64,000 nucleotides of DNA from CAVWXT01 sp963759115 (GTDB lineage: Bacteria; Planctomycetota; Planctomycetia; Pirellulales; Thermoguttaceae): the NCBI GenBank assembly GCA_963759115.1, contig CAVWXT010000001.1, positions 1,391,482 to 1,455,481 of the forward strand, read 5' to 3'. Made by a program: the position numbers and the translations under genes. The notes under the pieces are model-generated. The model had not been told where the DNA came from. It did no database searches and saw only the letters and a program-made list of their open reading frames with translations. Position 1 is the stretch's first letter. Every line of letters starts with the position of its first letter. Positions 25,880 through 35,281 of this stretch are shown one piece after another.

Positions 25880-27801
25880 TGCGTCTCTGAAAACGTTTGA
25901 TCGGTGGGGTGCGAGTCCCCACCAGGTTTGCGTTACAAACCTGTAACCGAAAGTAACCGCGTCTCCGCGAGGAGGGGTGGGAAGCAACCGGAGGTGAATG
26001 ACCAGTCCGTAGGATAACGAACCTGATTCGGCCAAGCCTGTCGGGGAGCCTGCTAGCCAATGGCGAACCTCCGACCGCGTGACGGCGTTCCCTCCGATCC
26101 GTCCAGATCTGCCCGGGGGATAGACGCGGCGGCCCATCCGGCTGAGGTAACGTGCGAAAGCCGTGATGGGGAGATGGCAACACGGTGGTTGAGGACGGAA
26201 TGGTCGGAAGGTCAAACGTCGTAAGGAGAGAGACCTGGAAGGAAGCAGGACGGAGTTCATTGTCCCTGATAAGGATAGGAAGAACCGGCCGTCCAGGAGT
26301 CAGAGCACCCATAGTAGCGACGAAACCGGGTAACGCCGGGGGAGCGAAGGGGTGCAGGAAGATGGATGCGTGATGTCCGAGCCACGGGAAAGAAACCATC
26401 CCCCGGTGACAGTGCCGTTCGCGGCTACTCCCGCCGGAGAGCCTCCGTCGATTCGCGACTGGGCGAACCCGTGTGTCTGGACGGACCGCATGTTGGCGAC
26501 ACTCGAACAAGGAGTGCGAGGAGGAAGATGGCACACGCTGATCGACAAGGTGTACGCGCCGCTGAACCTGTTTGCCGCCCGCAGCCATGTGATCGGCAAC
26601 CGGGGAGCAGCGGGGGTGGACCATCAATCGGTCGAGGGCTTTCAGGCCAATGGCCAGAAAGAACTGGACAGGCTGCACGAGGCACTGCGGACCAATGCGT
26701 ATCGTCCGCAGGCCGTGCGGCGAGTCTGGATTCCGAAACCGGGCAGCAAGGAGCAGCGGCCGTTGGGGGTTCCGACCGTGCGTGACCGCGTGGTGCAAAC
26801 CGCGCTGTTGCACGTGCTGGAACCGATCTTCGACGCCACGTTTTCGCAAGCCAGTTACGGGTTTCGACACGGACGAGGGTGTCATCACGCCCTGGAACGG
26901 GTCGAGGAACTGCTCGGCGCTGGTCGCGTCTACGTGGTGGACGCGAACCTCAAGAGTTACTTTGACACGATCTCGAAGCCACGGCTGATGACGCGACTGC
27001 GCGAGAAGGTGTCGGACAGCCGGGTGTTGCGTTTGGTGGAGATGTTCCTGGAGCAAGGCGTGATGGACAACCTGCGGGAGTGGACGCCCGAAACGGGCAC
27101 GCCCCAAGGAGCAGTCCTCTCGCCCCTTCTGGCCAACATCTACCTCAACCCGCTGGACCACGTGCTGGACAACGCCGGTTTCGCGCTGGTCCGTTATGCA
27201 GACGACTTCGTGATCTTGTGCAAGACTCGCGAGGAGGCGGAAGCGGCCTTGGCGATGGTGCAACGTTGGGTCAACGAAAACGAGTTGACCCTGCATCCGA
27301 CCAAAACCAAGATCGTGGACGCCCGCATCGAGGGTTTCGATTTTCTGGGCTATCGCTTCCGCGGCGACTTGCGTGTGCCGCGGCAAAAGAGCCTGCGGAA
27401 ACTCAAGGAGGCGGTCCGCGCGAAGACCAAGCGCACGAACGGGCATGACCTGCCCTTCACGTGTGCTCGACTGACGCGGCAACTTCGCGGCTGGTTCACC
27501 TACTTTCGCCATTGTCGCGGGTCGGTTTTCCGCCAACTGGACGGCTGGATTCGTGGTCGGCTGCGTAGCATGTTGCGGCGGCGACAGAAACGGCGCGGAC
27601 GGGGCCGCGGAAGGGACCAGCAGCGTTGGCCCAATCGCTTCTTCGACGAGCAAGGGCTGTATTCCCTGCAAACCGCCCATGTCTGTTTCGCTCAACCCTT
27701 TCGGAGGTAACACCATCAACTGGAGAGCCGGATGCGGGAAATCCGCCAGTCCGGTTCGGAGGGAGGGGGGCCGCAACCCAATGCGGCCTCCCTACCTCTA
27801 T
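25879..27801 (+). mobile_element. Group II intron
   Basis: About 1.92 kb. 5' end GTGCG at 25879 (an internal GTGCGAG at 25909 is an alternative). The ribozyme domains I-IV lead contains the maturase ORF. Domain V is readable at 27724-27757 (AGC triad in GAGCCGGATGCG, GAAA tetraloop, GTCCGGTTC), followed by a domain VI stem ending near CTCTAT at 27801. Insertion directly after a stem-loop is the habit of class C (IIC) introns. The boundaries are assigned by consensus, not by comparison with an empty site. Confidence 0.85.
26352..27710 (+). CDS. ltrA: Group II intron reverse transcriptase/maturase
   Basis: 452 residues (GTG at 26352; ATG at 26373 is a good alternative). RT blocks are RGAAGVDHQSVEGF, RRVWIPKPGSKEQRPLGVPTVRDR, and the YADD catalytic motif in ALVRYADDFVILCKT, with FDFLGYRF after it. 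Domain X follows (LTRQLRGWFTYFRHCRGSVF). There is no HNH endonuclease domain: it ends soon after a basic tail and FAQPFRR, consistent with an En-minus IIC-type protein that inserts at hairpins or replication forks. Encoded inside the intron, upstream of domain V. The frame is intact, so the intron may still be active. Confidence 0.93.
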   Translation: MQEDGCVMSEPRERNHPPVTVPFAATPAGEPPSIRDWANPCVWTDRMLATLEQGVRGGRWHTLIDKVYAPLNLFAARSHVIGNRGAAGVDHQSVEGFQANGQKELDRLHEALRTNAYRPQAVRRVWIPKPGSKEQRPLGVPTVRDRVVQTALLHVLEPIFDATFSQASYGFRHGRGCHHALERVEELLGAGRVYVVDANLKSYFDTISKPRLMTRLREKVSDSRVLRLVEMFLEQGVMDNLREWTPETGTPQGAVLSPLLANIYLNPLDHVLDNAGFALVRYADDFVILCKTREEAEAALAMVQRWVNENELTLHPTKTKIVDARIEGFDFLGYRFRGDLRVPRQKSLRKLKEAVRAKTKRTNGHDLPFTCARLTRQLRGWFTYFRHCRGSVFRQLDGWIRGRLRSMLRRRQKRRGRGRGRDQQRWPNRFFDEQGLYSLQTAHVCFAQPFRR

Positions 27802-27899
27802 AAGAAAAGTGGCTCGAAGGAGACCTTTCGTCATTTCTATCCAATCGACCTACGTGCAACAACGAGGCAACGTCCGCGACGGTCCCAACCACCCCAATT

Positions 27900-28151
27900 T
27901 CACTCACGGCGGGCTTCCTCCAACACCTCATCAGCGGTGTACTGAAATGGCGAAACGCCGAACTGCGCGAGCGCAGCGACAAACTCCGTGCGGGAGAGAC
28001 CGGCGATCGTGGCCGCCCGCTCTTGAGTCACTCGTCGCAATTCATACCATTTCACGGCAGCGGCCAACCGCAACTCCCGCGCAAAGTCCGCCGGATCGGT
28101 GCGTAGTGCAGCTAACGCCTCCTCGGGCATGTCGAGCGTCATGTGGACCAT
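27900..28151 (-). CDS. UPF0175 family protein (putative antitoxin)
   Basis: 83 residues: DMPEEALAALRTDPADFARELRLAAAVKWYEL, SRTEFVAALAQFGVSPFQY. UPF0175 proteins are small helical DNA-binding-like proteins, usually upstream of a PIN-domain (DUF3368) toxin. Here the downstream side is only a 98-bp remnant before the group II intron, and no PIN gene is visible. The toxin partner may have been lost. Inference from family habit. Confidence 0.8.
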   Translation of the reverse strand: MVHMTLDMPEEALAALRTDPADFARELRLAAAVKWYELRRVTQERAATIAGLSRTEFVAALAQFGVSPFQYTADEVLEEARRE

Positions 28152-28170
28152 ACGACATTCTCCCCAATCT

Positions 28171-28434
28171 CTAGCCCGGCTTCTCCAACAGTTTCTTCAA
28201 CAAATTGGCAACCAGGGCCGGATTATCGCTTCGCAGCAGGTGCTGAATCTGGTCTGCGGATACCTTTAATTTTGCCAGAACCTCGCCTACCCGTTTCCAC
28301 ACCCGCGCACGGGTTTTGCCCTCGGCCAGGTACAAATCGGTCACCAGTTCGCCCAACCGCTGGAGCATGATCTCGTCGCGGTTCTCGTAGTATTTGCGGA
28401 TGATGCGGTCTTGATAATTGGAACGTTTGGCCAT
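28171..28434 (-). CDS. Small helical conserved protein of unknown function
   Basis: 87 residues from the ATG at 28434: MAKRSNYQDRIIRKYYENRD..MLQRLGELVTDLYLAEGKTR..LLRSDNPALVANLLKKLLEK. Helical and basic, probably a planctomycete-conserved protein. 19 bp separate it from the UPF0175 gene. No function known. Confidence 0.7.
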   Translation of the reverse strand: MAKRSNYQDRIIRKYYENRDEIMLQRLGELVTDLYLAEGKTRARVWKRVGEVLAKLKVSADQIQHLLRSDNPALVANLLKKLLEKPG

Positions 28435-28594
28435 ACTCGATCGGATGACGTGATTCCAGGGTATCCATTCCGTTTGGCCCCGGCGTTCGCGCCAGGTTCG
28501 GGGATCTGTGTCATTATGGGGATTCCGGCAGCCGGTGCCAGGGGGCGGGAGCGGATCGGAAACGCCCGGCATAAGTGCCACGGGTGAAGCGACA

Positions 28595-28628
28595 TTCCTT
28601 TTCCCCTTCCCCCTGCCGCCCTCCCCCT
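28595..28628. repeat. Heptamer array, CCCCTTCC-like units
   Basis: 7-bp pyrimidine-rich units upstream of murJ (CCTTTTC, CCCTTCC, CCCTGCC, GCCCTCC, CCCTTTA). Degenerate member of the GGGGGAA class. Confidence 0.65.
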
Positions 28629-28633
28629 TTACT

Positions 28634-30268
28634 ATGGGCCGCATGAGCCGCGGCACCCGACACCCTCTGATTACCGGCACGGTTGTCACCAGCCTGGGCA
28701 CCTTGGCCTGCCGCGTGCTGGGGATGCTCCGCGACATGGCCACTGCCTCGCTGCTGGGCTTGGCCGGCGGGGGGATCATGGACGCCTTCGTGATCGCCTT
28801 CCGCATTCCCAACCTCTTCCGCCGCCTGTTTGGCGAAGGGGCGCTGACGGCCAGTTACCTGCCCGTGCTGACGACCCACTTGGAAAACGATCGGCAAGCG
28901 GCCCGCCAGTTGGCCAGCGTGGTGGTCACTTTGTTGGCGATCTTGCTGGCCGGGCTGGTGGCTGCCGGTGAATTGCTCTTCGGCCTGGCATGGCTGATCT
29001 GGGGCGACGTGCCGGGCGTGGCTTTACTGATGGGTCTCTCGGCCGTGATGTTGCCCTATCTGCTGCTGATCTGCATCGCCGCGCAGTTGACCACCATGCT
29101 CTACGCGGCGCAGCACTTCACGGTGCCCGCCCTGACGCCCGCCGTGTTGAACATCGTGTGGTTGGTAGCAGCCTGGGCGGTAGCGCCGTGGTTCGCTCCG
29201 AATCAGGTGGCCCAGGCGTACGTGCTGGCGGTGGCGGTGGTAGTGGCCGGCGCGGCGCAGGTGGTGGTGCAATTGCCCACGCTCCGTCGGCTCGGGTTTC
29301 ACTTCGACTACAATTGGTCGGTGGCCCGCGAAGGGCTCGGGCAGATCGGCCGCAACCTGGCCCCGATGCTCGTGGGCCTGGCCGTCACGCAAATCAATAC
29401 CTTCAACGACAGCCTGATCGCCTGGGGCCTGGCCGCGGCCAAGGATGGGCCGCAGTACATTCCGTGGCTGGGCGGCGCCGTGCGTTACCCGATGCAGCAG
29501 GGCGCCGTGGCGGCCATCTATTACGGCGAGCGGCTGTACGAGTTTCCCTTGGGCATTGTGGGAACGGCCGTGGCCGTGGCCATCTTTCCCTTGCTGAGCC
29601 GTCACGCGGCCCGCGGCGACCGCCAACAATTGGGCGCCGACATGACGCTCGGGCTGCGGTTGGTGCTTTGCCTGGGCGTGCCGGCCGGCGCAGGGCTGAT
29701 TCTCTTGGCGGAGCCCATTGCGCGGCTCCTGTTTCAGCATGGGCAGTTTCAGCCGGACGACACGCTCCGCGCTGCACGGATGATCGCCTGCTACGCCAGC
29801 GGCGTGTGGGCGTACTGCGCCTCACAGGTCGTGGTGCGAGGTTTCTACGCCATGAACGACACCGGCACGCCGGTGCGCGTGGCGGCCTGGATGGTCGGCC
29901 TGAACCTGGCGCTGAACTTGACGCTTATTTGGCCGTTGGCCGAGGCGGGGCTCGCGGTGGCCACTTCTCTGGCGGCGGCCGTGCAGGTGTTCGTGCTGAC
30001 GGCAATCTTCGCCCGGCGCCATGCGCGGCTGGGTTGGCGGCCATTGGCCGCCGCTGCCGCTCGCACTGTGGTGGCAACGCTGTTGATGAGCGTGGTGGTG
30101 TGGACCGTGCGCGCGGCGATGCCCGAGGGCGGCGGTCTGAAGAATGAATTGCTCCAGGTGCTCGTGCCGATCGCGCTGGGCGGGGCGGCCTACTGCGGGG
30201 CCTACGGGTTGCTGGGTGGCCGCGAGTTGGGTATGCTGATGAGCGGAGGCGATAGGCATGATGAATGA
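28634..30268 (+). CDS. murJ: Lipid II flippase
   Basis: 544 residues (ATG 28634; 28643 also possible). MATE-like MVF-superfamily membrane protein with about 14 predicted helices. It flips lipid II to the periplasmic face for peptidoglycan assembly. Blocks seen are SRVLGMLRD-like TLACRVLGMLRDMATASLLG, FRIPNLFRRLFGEGALTASYLPV, DSLIAWGLA, FPLGIVGTAVAVAIFPLLSRHA, and LFQHGQFQPDDTLRAA. Good evidence that this planctomycete makes a peptidoglycan wall, along with murD and the L,D-transpeptidase-like gene. Confidence 0.93.
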   Translation: MGRMSRGTRHPLITGTVVTSLGTLACRVLGMLRDMATASLLGLAGGGIMDAFVIAFRIPNLFRRLFGEGALTASYLPVLTTHLENDRQAARQLASVVVTLLAILLAGLVAAGELLFGLAWLIWGDVPGVALLMGLSAVMLPYLLLICIAAQLTTMLYAAQHFTVPALTPAVLNIVWLVAAWAVAPWFAPNQVAQAYVLAVAVVVAGAAQVVVQLPTLRRLGFHFDYNWSVAREGLGQIGRNLAPMLVGLAVTQINTFNDSLIAWGLAAAKDGPQYIPWLGGAVRYPMQQGAVAAIYYGERLYEFPLGIVGTAVAVAIFPLLSRHAARGDRQQLGADMTLGLRLVLCLGVPAGAGLILLAEPIARLLFQHGQFQPDDTLRAARMIACYASGVWAYCASQVVVRGFYAMNDTGTPVRVAAWMVGLNLALNLTLIWPLAEAGLAVATSLAAAVQVFVLTAIFARRHARLGWRPLAAAAARTVVATLLMSVVVWTVRAAMPEGGGLKNELLQVLVPIALGGAAYCGAYGLLGGRELGMLMSGGDRHDE

Positions 30269-30340
30269 TGAATGATGACTGATGAATGACGTCGCGGCGG
30301 CGGTTGATTCATCATTCATCAATCAGCATTCATCATTCCG
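30258..30340. repeat. Inverted heptamer array, unit GATGAAT
   Basis: Units GATGAAT, GATGAAT, GATGACT, GATGAAT are mirrored by ATTCATC-type units (TTGATTC, ATCATTC, ATCAATC, AGCATTC, ATCATTC). It starts inside the last codons of murJ and fills the spacer to the PII gene. Strict period 7. Confidence 0.9.
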
Positions 30341-30350
30341 CCGGTGCCTC

Positions 30351-30659
30351 TTGAAACAGATCATTGCGGTGGTCAAGCCGTACCTGGTTGAGAAGGTGCT
30401 CGACGCATTAAAGCTCGCGCCGGTGGAGGCGTGCGGCGTGTGCGAAGTAAAGGGCTACGGACGGCAGAAGAGCTATCTCGACGAGTACCGCGGCAGCGAA
30501 TACTCGATGGCCTATCTGCCCAAGGTCGAGATCTCCCTGTGGGTCGACGACTTGGCCGTGGAGGAGGTGGTGCGGATGATTGTCGAGGTGGCGCGTACGG
30601 GACGGATGGGCGACGGGAAGATTTTCGTGCTCCCGGCAAGTTCGGTATTGCCGACGTGA
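30351..30659 (+). CDS. PII family nitrogen regulatory protein
   Basis: 102 residues from a TTG at 30351 (LKQIIAVVKPY, the standard PII start). Trimeric signal-transduction protein sensing ATP/ADP and 2-oxoglutarate. The T-loop is KGYGRQKSYLDEYRGSEY, and the B-loop region is ARTGRMGDGKIFVLP. The Tyr of canonical GlnB T-loops (position 51) appears to be in the EY context. There is no amtB or glnA nearby, so its target is not evident. No good RBS is visible, consistent with translation following murJ through the heptamer array. Confidence 0.88.
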   Translation: MKQIIAVVKPYLVEKVLDALKLAPVEACGVCEVKGYGRQKSYLDEYRGSEYSMAYLPKVEISLWVDDLAVEEVVRMIVEVARTGRMGDGKIFVLPASSVLPT

Positions 30660-30673
30660 GGCCGCGATCAGTG

Positions 30674-30703
30674 GCCGCGATTCAAGCGACCGCTGGTCGC
30701 GGC
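30674..30703. repeat. GCCGCGA..TCGCGGC hairpin
   Basis: GCCGCGA at 30674-30680 pairs with TCGCGGC at 30697-30703, and an inner GCGACCGCTGGTCGC also pairs. A related sequence near 56800-56815 extends the pntAa reading frame. Might serve as a terminator for the PII gene. Confidence 0.6.
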
Positions 30704-30792
30704 TTTGTATGGGATACGAAGAAACGACGCCAGCCCGGGCGCTGGGGGCCGGGCTGGCAAGATGGCCGGGGATTACCGCCCCCCGTGTCGGT

Positions 30793-31035
30793 TCAGGCCG
30801 ACGGGCGGCGGTAATGTTGGTAAGCTAGGATGACTTCGTAAAGATCCATCGAGATGGTAACTTCGTCGTCCGCGAAATCTCGCAGCCAGGTCCGTTGCGA
30901 TTGCACCGCATCGGCCAGCAGCGGCATGATTTCCATCAACGGGACCGTCACCGACTCGCGTTGCGTTTCGGCGACACTGACGTTGGCGGAGTCTTCCTGA
31001 GGGCCGTAGTAGACGCGCAGATGGCTGGCGTTCAT
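30793..31035 (-). CDS. Small planctomycete-conserved protein of unknown function
   Basis: 80 residues from the ATG at 31035: MNASHLRVYYGPQEDSANVS, VTVPLMEIMPLLADAVQSQRTWLRDFADDEVTISMDLYEVILAYQHYRRPSA. I recognise this as a conserved planctomycete small protein; its role is unknown. AAGGAAG upstream. Divergent from tex. Confidence 0.75.
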   Translation of the reverse strand: MNASHLRVYYGPQEDSANVSVAETQRESVTVPLMEIMPLLADAVQSQRTWLRDFADDEVTISMDLYEVILAYQHYRRPSA

Positions 31036-31136
31036 GGGGGCTTCCTTCCTTGATGTGCCCACCCTGTCTGTGTCGTGTTGTATCGGCCGGGGGTGCCTTG
31101 CGGGTTTGATGTTTTTCGAGGAAAATACGGTTTAAT

Positions 31137-34100
31137 ATGGCAAGCACGGTAACGATTGACCTGCGGCAGGTGGGACGCGGCTTGGATATCCCGCTGCGCC
31201 AGATCCAAGCCACGGTAGAGTTGCTCGACGAGGGGAACACGGTCCCGTTCATCACCCGCTACCGCAAGGACCAGACGGGGGGGTTGGATGAGGAGCAGAT
31301 TCGGGAGATTCAGGGGCGGCTGGCAAAAATGCGGCTGCTGGCCGACCGCAAGCAGACCATCCTTCGCTCGATCGAATCGCAGGGCAAGCTCACCGAGCAA
31401 GCTGGCCAAGCAGATCCTGGCCGCCACGACGACCAAGCGGCTGGAAGACCTGTACCTGCCGTACAAGCCGAAGAAGCAGACGCTGGCCACACTGGCCCGC
31501 TCGCGCGGCCTGGAGCAACTGGCCCGCGAGATTCTCGAGGCCTCGCCGGCCTGCGCCGACCTGGACGCCCGGGCGGCCGATTTCGTCAACCCGGACCGCC
31601 AGGTGCCCACCGCCGCCGATGCCCTGTTGGGCGCGGGCCACATTCTTGCCGAGCAGTTCAGCGAGCAGGCCGAGTTGCGCCAGCGGCTGCGCGAGGTGTT
31701 GCAGCGGACGGGCGTGTTGGTGAGCAGCCGGGTGCCCGTCGAGACCAAACCGGCCGTCGTGAATAAGCCGAAGCCGGCCGCCGACGTCGCGCCGGCGGCC
31801 GAGCCGGCCGTATCCACCGTGGAAATTGCCGCTGAGACAGTCGCCGCACCGGCGGAATCGGTTGCCGAGACGAATCCTGATCCTGCGCCGGAGAGCTCGC
31901 CCTTTGCGGCCGAGCCGCCGCTCGAGACGGCGCAAAACGCAGGGTCCGCCATGCGGACCACGGACAGCGCGACGGATAACGACACGGTCCGCACGGCGGA
32001 CCCTGCCGACTCCGCCAAAACGCCGCCGGTTGCTGATGCCCCGACCGATGCGGGCAACCCTGTCGCTCCGCAACCGGCCGTCGAGGTCGTCTCACCAGAC
32101 TCCCATCCTGCGGAAGCGGCGGCTGCCGACGCGGCGCCCGTTGCTCCTCCTCCGCAGCCATCCCGCGCCGCTGCGCAGCGGAAGCTGGCCCGGCAGCAGG
32201 CCAAGCAGGCACTGCAGAAGAAGCGGGAACTGAAGAAACAGAAGGTCGAAGAGAAGAAGATCAAGGCCTTCCGCGACTACTTCGACTACCGCGAGGAGGT
32301 CAAGAGGATTCCGCCGCATCGCGTGTTGGCCATCAATCGCGGCGAGCGGGCGCGGGTGCTGCGGGTGAAGCTCGAATCGGACCTCCAGGCGATGGTCGAC
32401 GTGCTGGACGAAATGCTCGTGCCGCCGGGCCATCCCCACGCCGACTATCTCCGCGGCTGCGCCCGCGACGCGCTCAGCCGCCTGATCCTGCCCAGCCTGG
32501 AGCGCGACGTCCGCCGCGAGCTGACCGATCGGGCCGAACTCCACGCCGTGGGCGTGTTCGCCAAGAACCTCCGCAATCTGCTCTTGCAGCCGCCGGTCCA
32601 CAACCATCGCATCCTGGCGGTCGATCCCGGCTTCAAGAGCGGCTGCAAGCTGGCCGCGCTCGACCAGTTCGGCAACCTGCTGGGCCACGGCGTGATCTAT
32701 CTGGTGGGCAAGCCCGACCGCCGCGACGAAGCCCGGCAAAAAGTGCTCGATACTGATCCGGCAGCATCAACTCACCGTGGCGGTCATCGGCAACGGCACC
32801 GCCTGCCGCCACGCCGAAGATTTCTTCGCCGAGCTGATCGAAAAGGACCTGAAGGACCAGGGCGTGGCCTACGTGATCGTCAACGAGGCCGGCGCCAGCG
32901 TCTACTCCACCAGCCGCACTGGGCCGCGAGGAGTTGCCCGAGTGCGACGCCACGCTCCGCGGCGCGATCTCCATCGGCCGGCGCTTGCAGGACCCGTTGA
33001 GCGAACTGGTGAAGATCGATCCGGCCAACATCGGCGTCGGGCTGTACCAGCACGACGTGAAGGCCAAGCACCTGCGACCGTCGCTGGACGAGGTGGTCGA
33101 ATCGTGCGTGAACTACGTGGGCGTGGACGTGAACACGGCCAGCCCGGCGCTGCTGCGCTACGTTTCGGGCCTGAACCAACTGACGGCCCGGCGGCTGTAC
33201 GAACACCGGCGGGAGCACGGGCCGTTCCGCACCCGCGAGCAACTCCGCGAGGTGCCCGGCCTCGGCGAGGCGACCTTCGTGCAGGCGGCCGGCTTCCTGA
33301 AAATTCCCAGCGGCGACAACCCGTTGGACGCCACCTGGATCCATCCCGGAAAGCTACGCCGTGGCCAACCGCGTGCTTGGAGCGGCTGCACGGCGCCGCG
33401 GCCGATCTGCGCGAGAAGGAAACCGCCGCCGCCTTGGCCGAACGCATCGCCCAGGTCGACCTGGAATCGCTGGCCAAGGAGTTGGAGGTCGGCCTGCTGA
33501 CGCTCAAGGACATTCTGGCGCAGTTGGCCCGGCCGGGCCGCGATCCCCGCGAGGACCTGCCCGCCCCGGTGTTCAAACGCGGCGTGATCAAGCTCGAAGA
33601 CCTTTCGCCCGGCATGGAACTGACCGGCACGGTGCTGAACGTGGTCGATTTCGGCTGCTTCGTCGACATCGGCATGCACGACAGCGGCCTGGTCCACGTC
33701 AGCCGGCTGGCCGACAAGTTCGTCCGCGATCCGCACGACGTGGTGGCGGTGGGCGACATCGTCAAGGTCTGGGTGATGGAGGTCGACAAGGAGCGGCGGC
33801 GGGTGTCGCTGACGATGGTTCGGCCCGGCACGGAGCGGGCCAAGCAACTGCGCTACACGGGCAAACCATCGGCGAGAGAGGCCGGCCGAGCAAGGCGCCA
33901 GGCCGCACGGCGAAGGTCGCCGCCCGCAGCGTCCGCCGCGCCCGGGCGGTCCGCAAGGACGCCCGGCCGGTCAGCAAGGACCGCCGCAAGGCCGGCCGCC
34001 GAGGCCGCAGGGCCGCGGCCGGCCCGAACGCGAGCAGCATCGTCCGCCGCCCCGCCCGCGCCCGGCGCCCAAACCGCTGATTCCCATCACCGACGCCATG

Positions 34101-34397
34101 AAGGCCGGCAAGGAGCCGATGCGGACCTTCGGCGACCTGCTGCAATTCTATCAGCACAAGACGGTTGGCCCGGAGGACCATCCACCGCCGGCCGTCGAGC
34201 AAGCGCCGGCAGCGGAGCCAGCGCCCGCGGCCCAACATGAAGCACCGGCGATGAAGGACGAGTCCCCGGTCGTGAGGGAAGAGGCGCCGGCGGTGAGGGA
34301 AGAAGCGCCCCCGGCGAATCAAGAACCGCCGGCCGGCCGGGAACCGCAGGCAGTCGTCGCAGGGCCGGCCGTGGCGGAAAACCCAGAGTCCGTTTAG
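31137..34397 (+). CDS. tex: Tex-like RNA-binding protein with a large low-complexity insertion (several frameshifts)
   Basis: Tex/YqgF/HhH/S1 architecture: N-terminal GLDIPLRQIQATVELLDEGNTVPFITRYRKD, the RDYFDYREEVKRIPPHRVLAINRGER block, a YqgF-like HRILAVDPGFKSGCK, HhH (VNYVGVDVNTASPALL), S1 domain (MELTGTVLNVVDFGCFVDIG), and a Gly/Pro/Arg-rich tail ending in PLIPITDAMKAGKEPMRTFGDL. The frame slips by +1 near 31404, 32752, 32917, 33342, 33385 and 33870; undoing these restores one protein, so assembly errors are likely. Between SSRVP and IKAFRDYFDY about 190 Pro/Ala/Val-rich and coiled-coil residues are added, including a palindrome-coded loop (31939-32006). Confidence 0.85.
31939..32006. repeat. 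GCAGGGTCCGCC-family palindrome inside tex
   Basis: 21-bp arms (31939-31959 and 31986-32006), same family as 8819-8886. Translated as SAMRTTDS..DTVRTADP, in frame with the inserted low-complexity region of tex. Confidence 0.9.
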
Positions 34398-34432
34398 CGG
34401 CCGACGAATCAACAATTGTCGCATTTTGAAAC

Positions 34433-34497
34433 GTACTCCTCACGCTCCGCGTGAGGCTGTGATGGCGGTTTGGCCTCACGCGGAGCGTGAGGAGTAC
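34433..34497. repeat. 24-bp perfect inverted repeat
   Basis: Arms 34433-34456 and 34474-34497 are exact reverse complements (GTACTCCTCACGCTCCGCG..). Lies between tex and the MNT gene. Confidence 0.92.
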
Positions 34498-34551
34498 GAC
34501 AGTAATTGAATCGCCGGTCCTTAGCGGCCGACGGCACGTCGGCCCGGCGCC

Positions 34552-34872
34552 ATGCAAGCTCTGGAACCGAAGATCCTCGATGAAATGGTGCGGCGGCTGG
34601 TGGCCGAGTTCCAGCCGGAGCAGATCATCCTCTTCGGTTCCTACGCCTGGGGCGAGCCGAACGACGATAGCGACGTCGATCTTTTTGTCATCGTCCCCGA
34701 CAGCGACGAACGTTCTATCCAGCGAATGCAACGGGCGCATCGTTGCCTCATCGGCATGGGCGTGTCGAAAGACGTCTTGGTGAAGACGCGTGCCGAGGCG
34801 GAACGCTACCGTCACGTGCTTGCTTCGCTGGAGCACAGAGTGTTTGCCGACGGGAGAGTGCTCTATGGATGA
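34552..34872 (+). CDS. mntA: MNT-type nucleotidyltransferase (antitoxin)
   Basis: 106 residues. Minimal nucleotidyltransferase: ILFGSYAWGEPNDDSDVDLFVI gives the GSY-x(n)-DSDxD catalytic signature. In HEPN-MNT pairs the MNT protein adenylylates the HEPN RNase and neutralises it. The next ATG overlaps its end by 8 bp, so the pair is translationally coupled. Confidence 0.9.
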   Translation: MQALEPKILDEMVRRLVAEFQPEQIILFGSYAWGEPNDDSDVDLFVIVPDSDERSIQRMQRAHRCLIGMGVSKDVLVKTRAEAERYRHVLASLEHRVFADGRVLYG

Positions 34873-35281
34873 AACTCAGCGAGGCTTCGTTCGGCAGTGG
34901 CTGTGCAAGGCACGTACCGATTTGGAATCCGCCCGAAGGCTGGCCGCGTCGCCGGACGCGATTCTGGAGGCGGCATTCTTTCACTGCCAGCAGGCGGCGG
35001 AAAAAGCCGTGAAGGGTTATCTTGCCTATCGCGGTCATCCCTTGGAAAAAACGCACGACGTTGAGAAGCTGGTCGAGACGGCAAAGTCCTACGAGCCGCG
35101 TTTCGCAGCATGGCAGCAGGCTGCCGCAGACTTGACGCCATACGCCACCGCGTTCCGGTATCCGTCCGACACGATCGATCCGGACGAAGAAGAATTTCAG
35201 CAGGCCGAGCAAGCGGCCGCGGGGTTGTTCGCCTTCGTATGTTCGCTGCTGCCGGAAGACGCTCGACCGCCACAAAGGTAA
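34865..35281 (+). CDS. HEPN domain protein (toxin of the MNT pair)
   Basis: 138 residues from the ATG at 34865. HEPN helical bundle: RQWLCKARTDLESARRLAAS, AAFFHCQQAAEKAVKGYLAYRGHPLEKTHDVEKLV. HEPN proteins of this kind are RNases or RNA-binding toxins kept in check by MNT. This gene completes an apparently intact HEPN-MNT system, unlike the truncated copy at 37661-38045. Confidence 0.88.
   Translation: MDETQRGFVRQWLCKARTDLESARRLAASPDAILEAAFFHCQQAAEKAVKGYLAYRGHPLEKTHDVEKLVETAKSYEPRFAAWQQAAADLTPYATAFRYPSDTIDPDEEEFQQAEQAAAGLFAFVCSLLPEDARPPQR

Noticed and set aside
25818..27776. 652-codon open frame on the minus strand across the intron
   Set aside because: Antisense to the group II intron and its maturase; no domain is recognisable.
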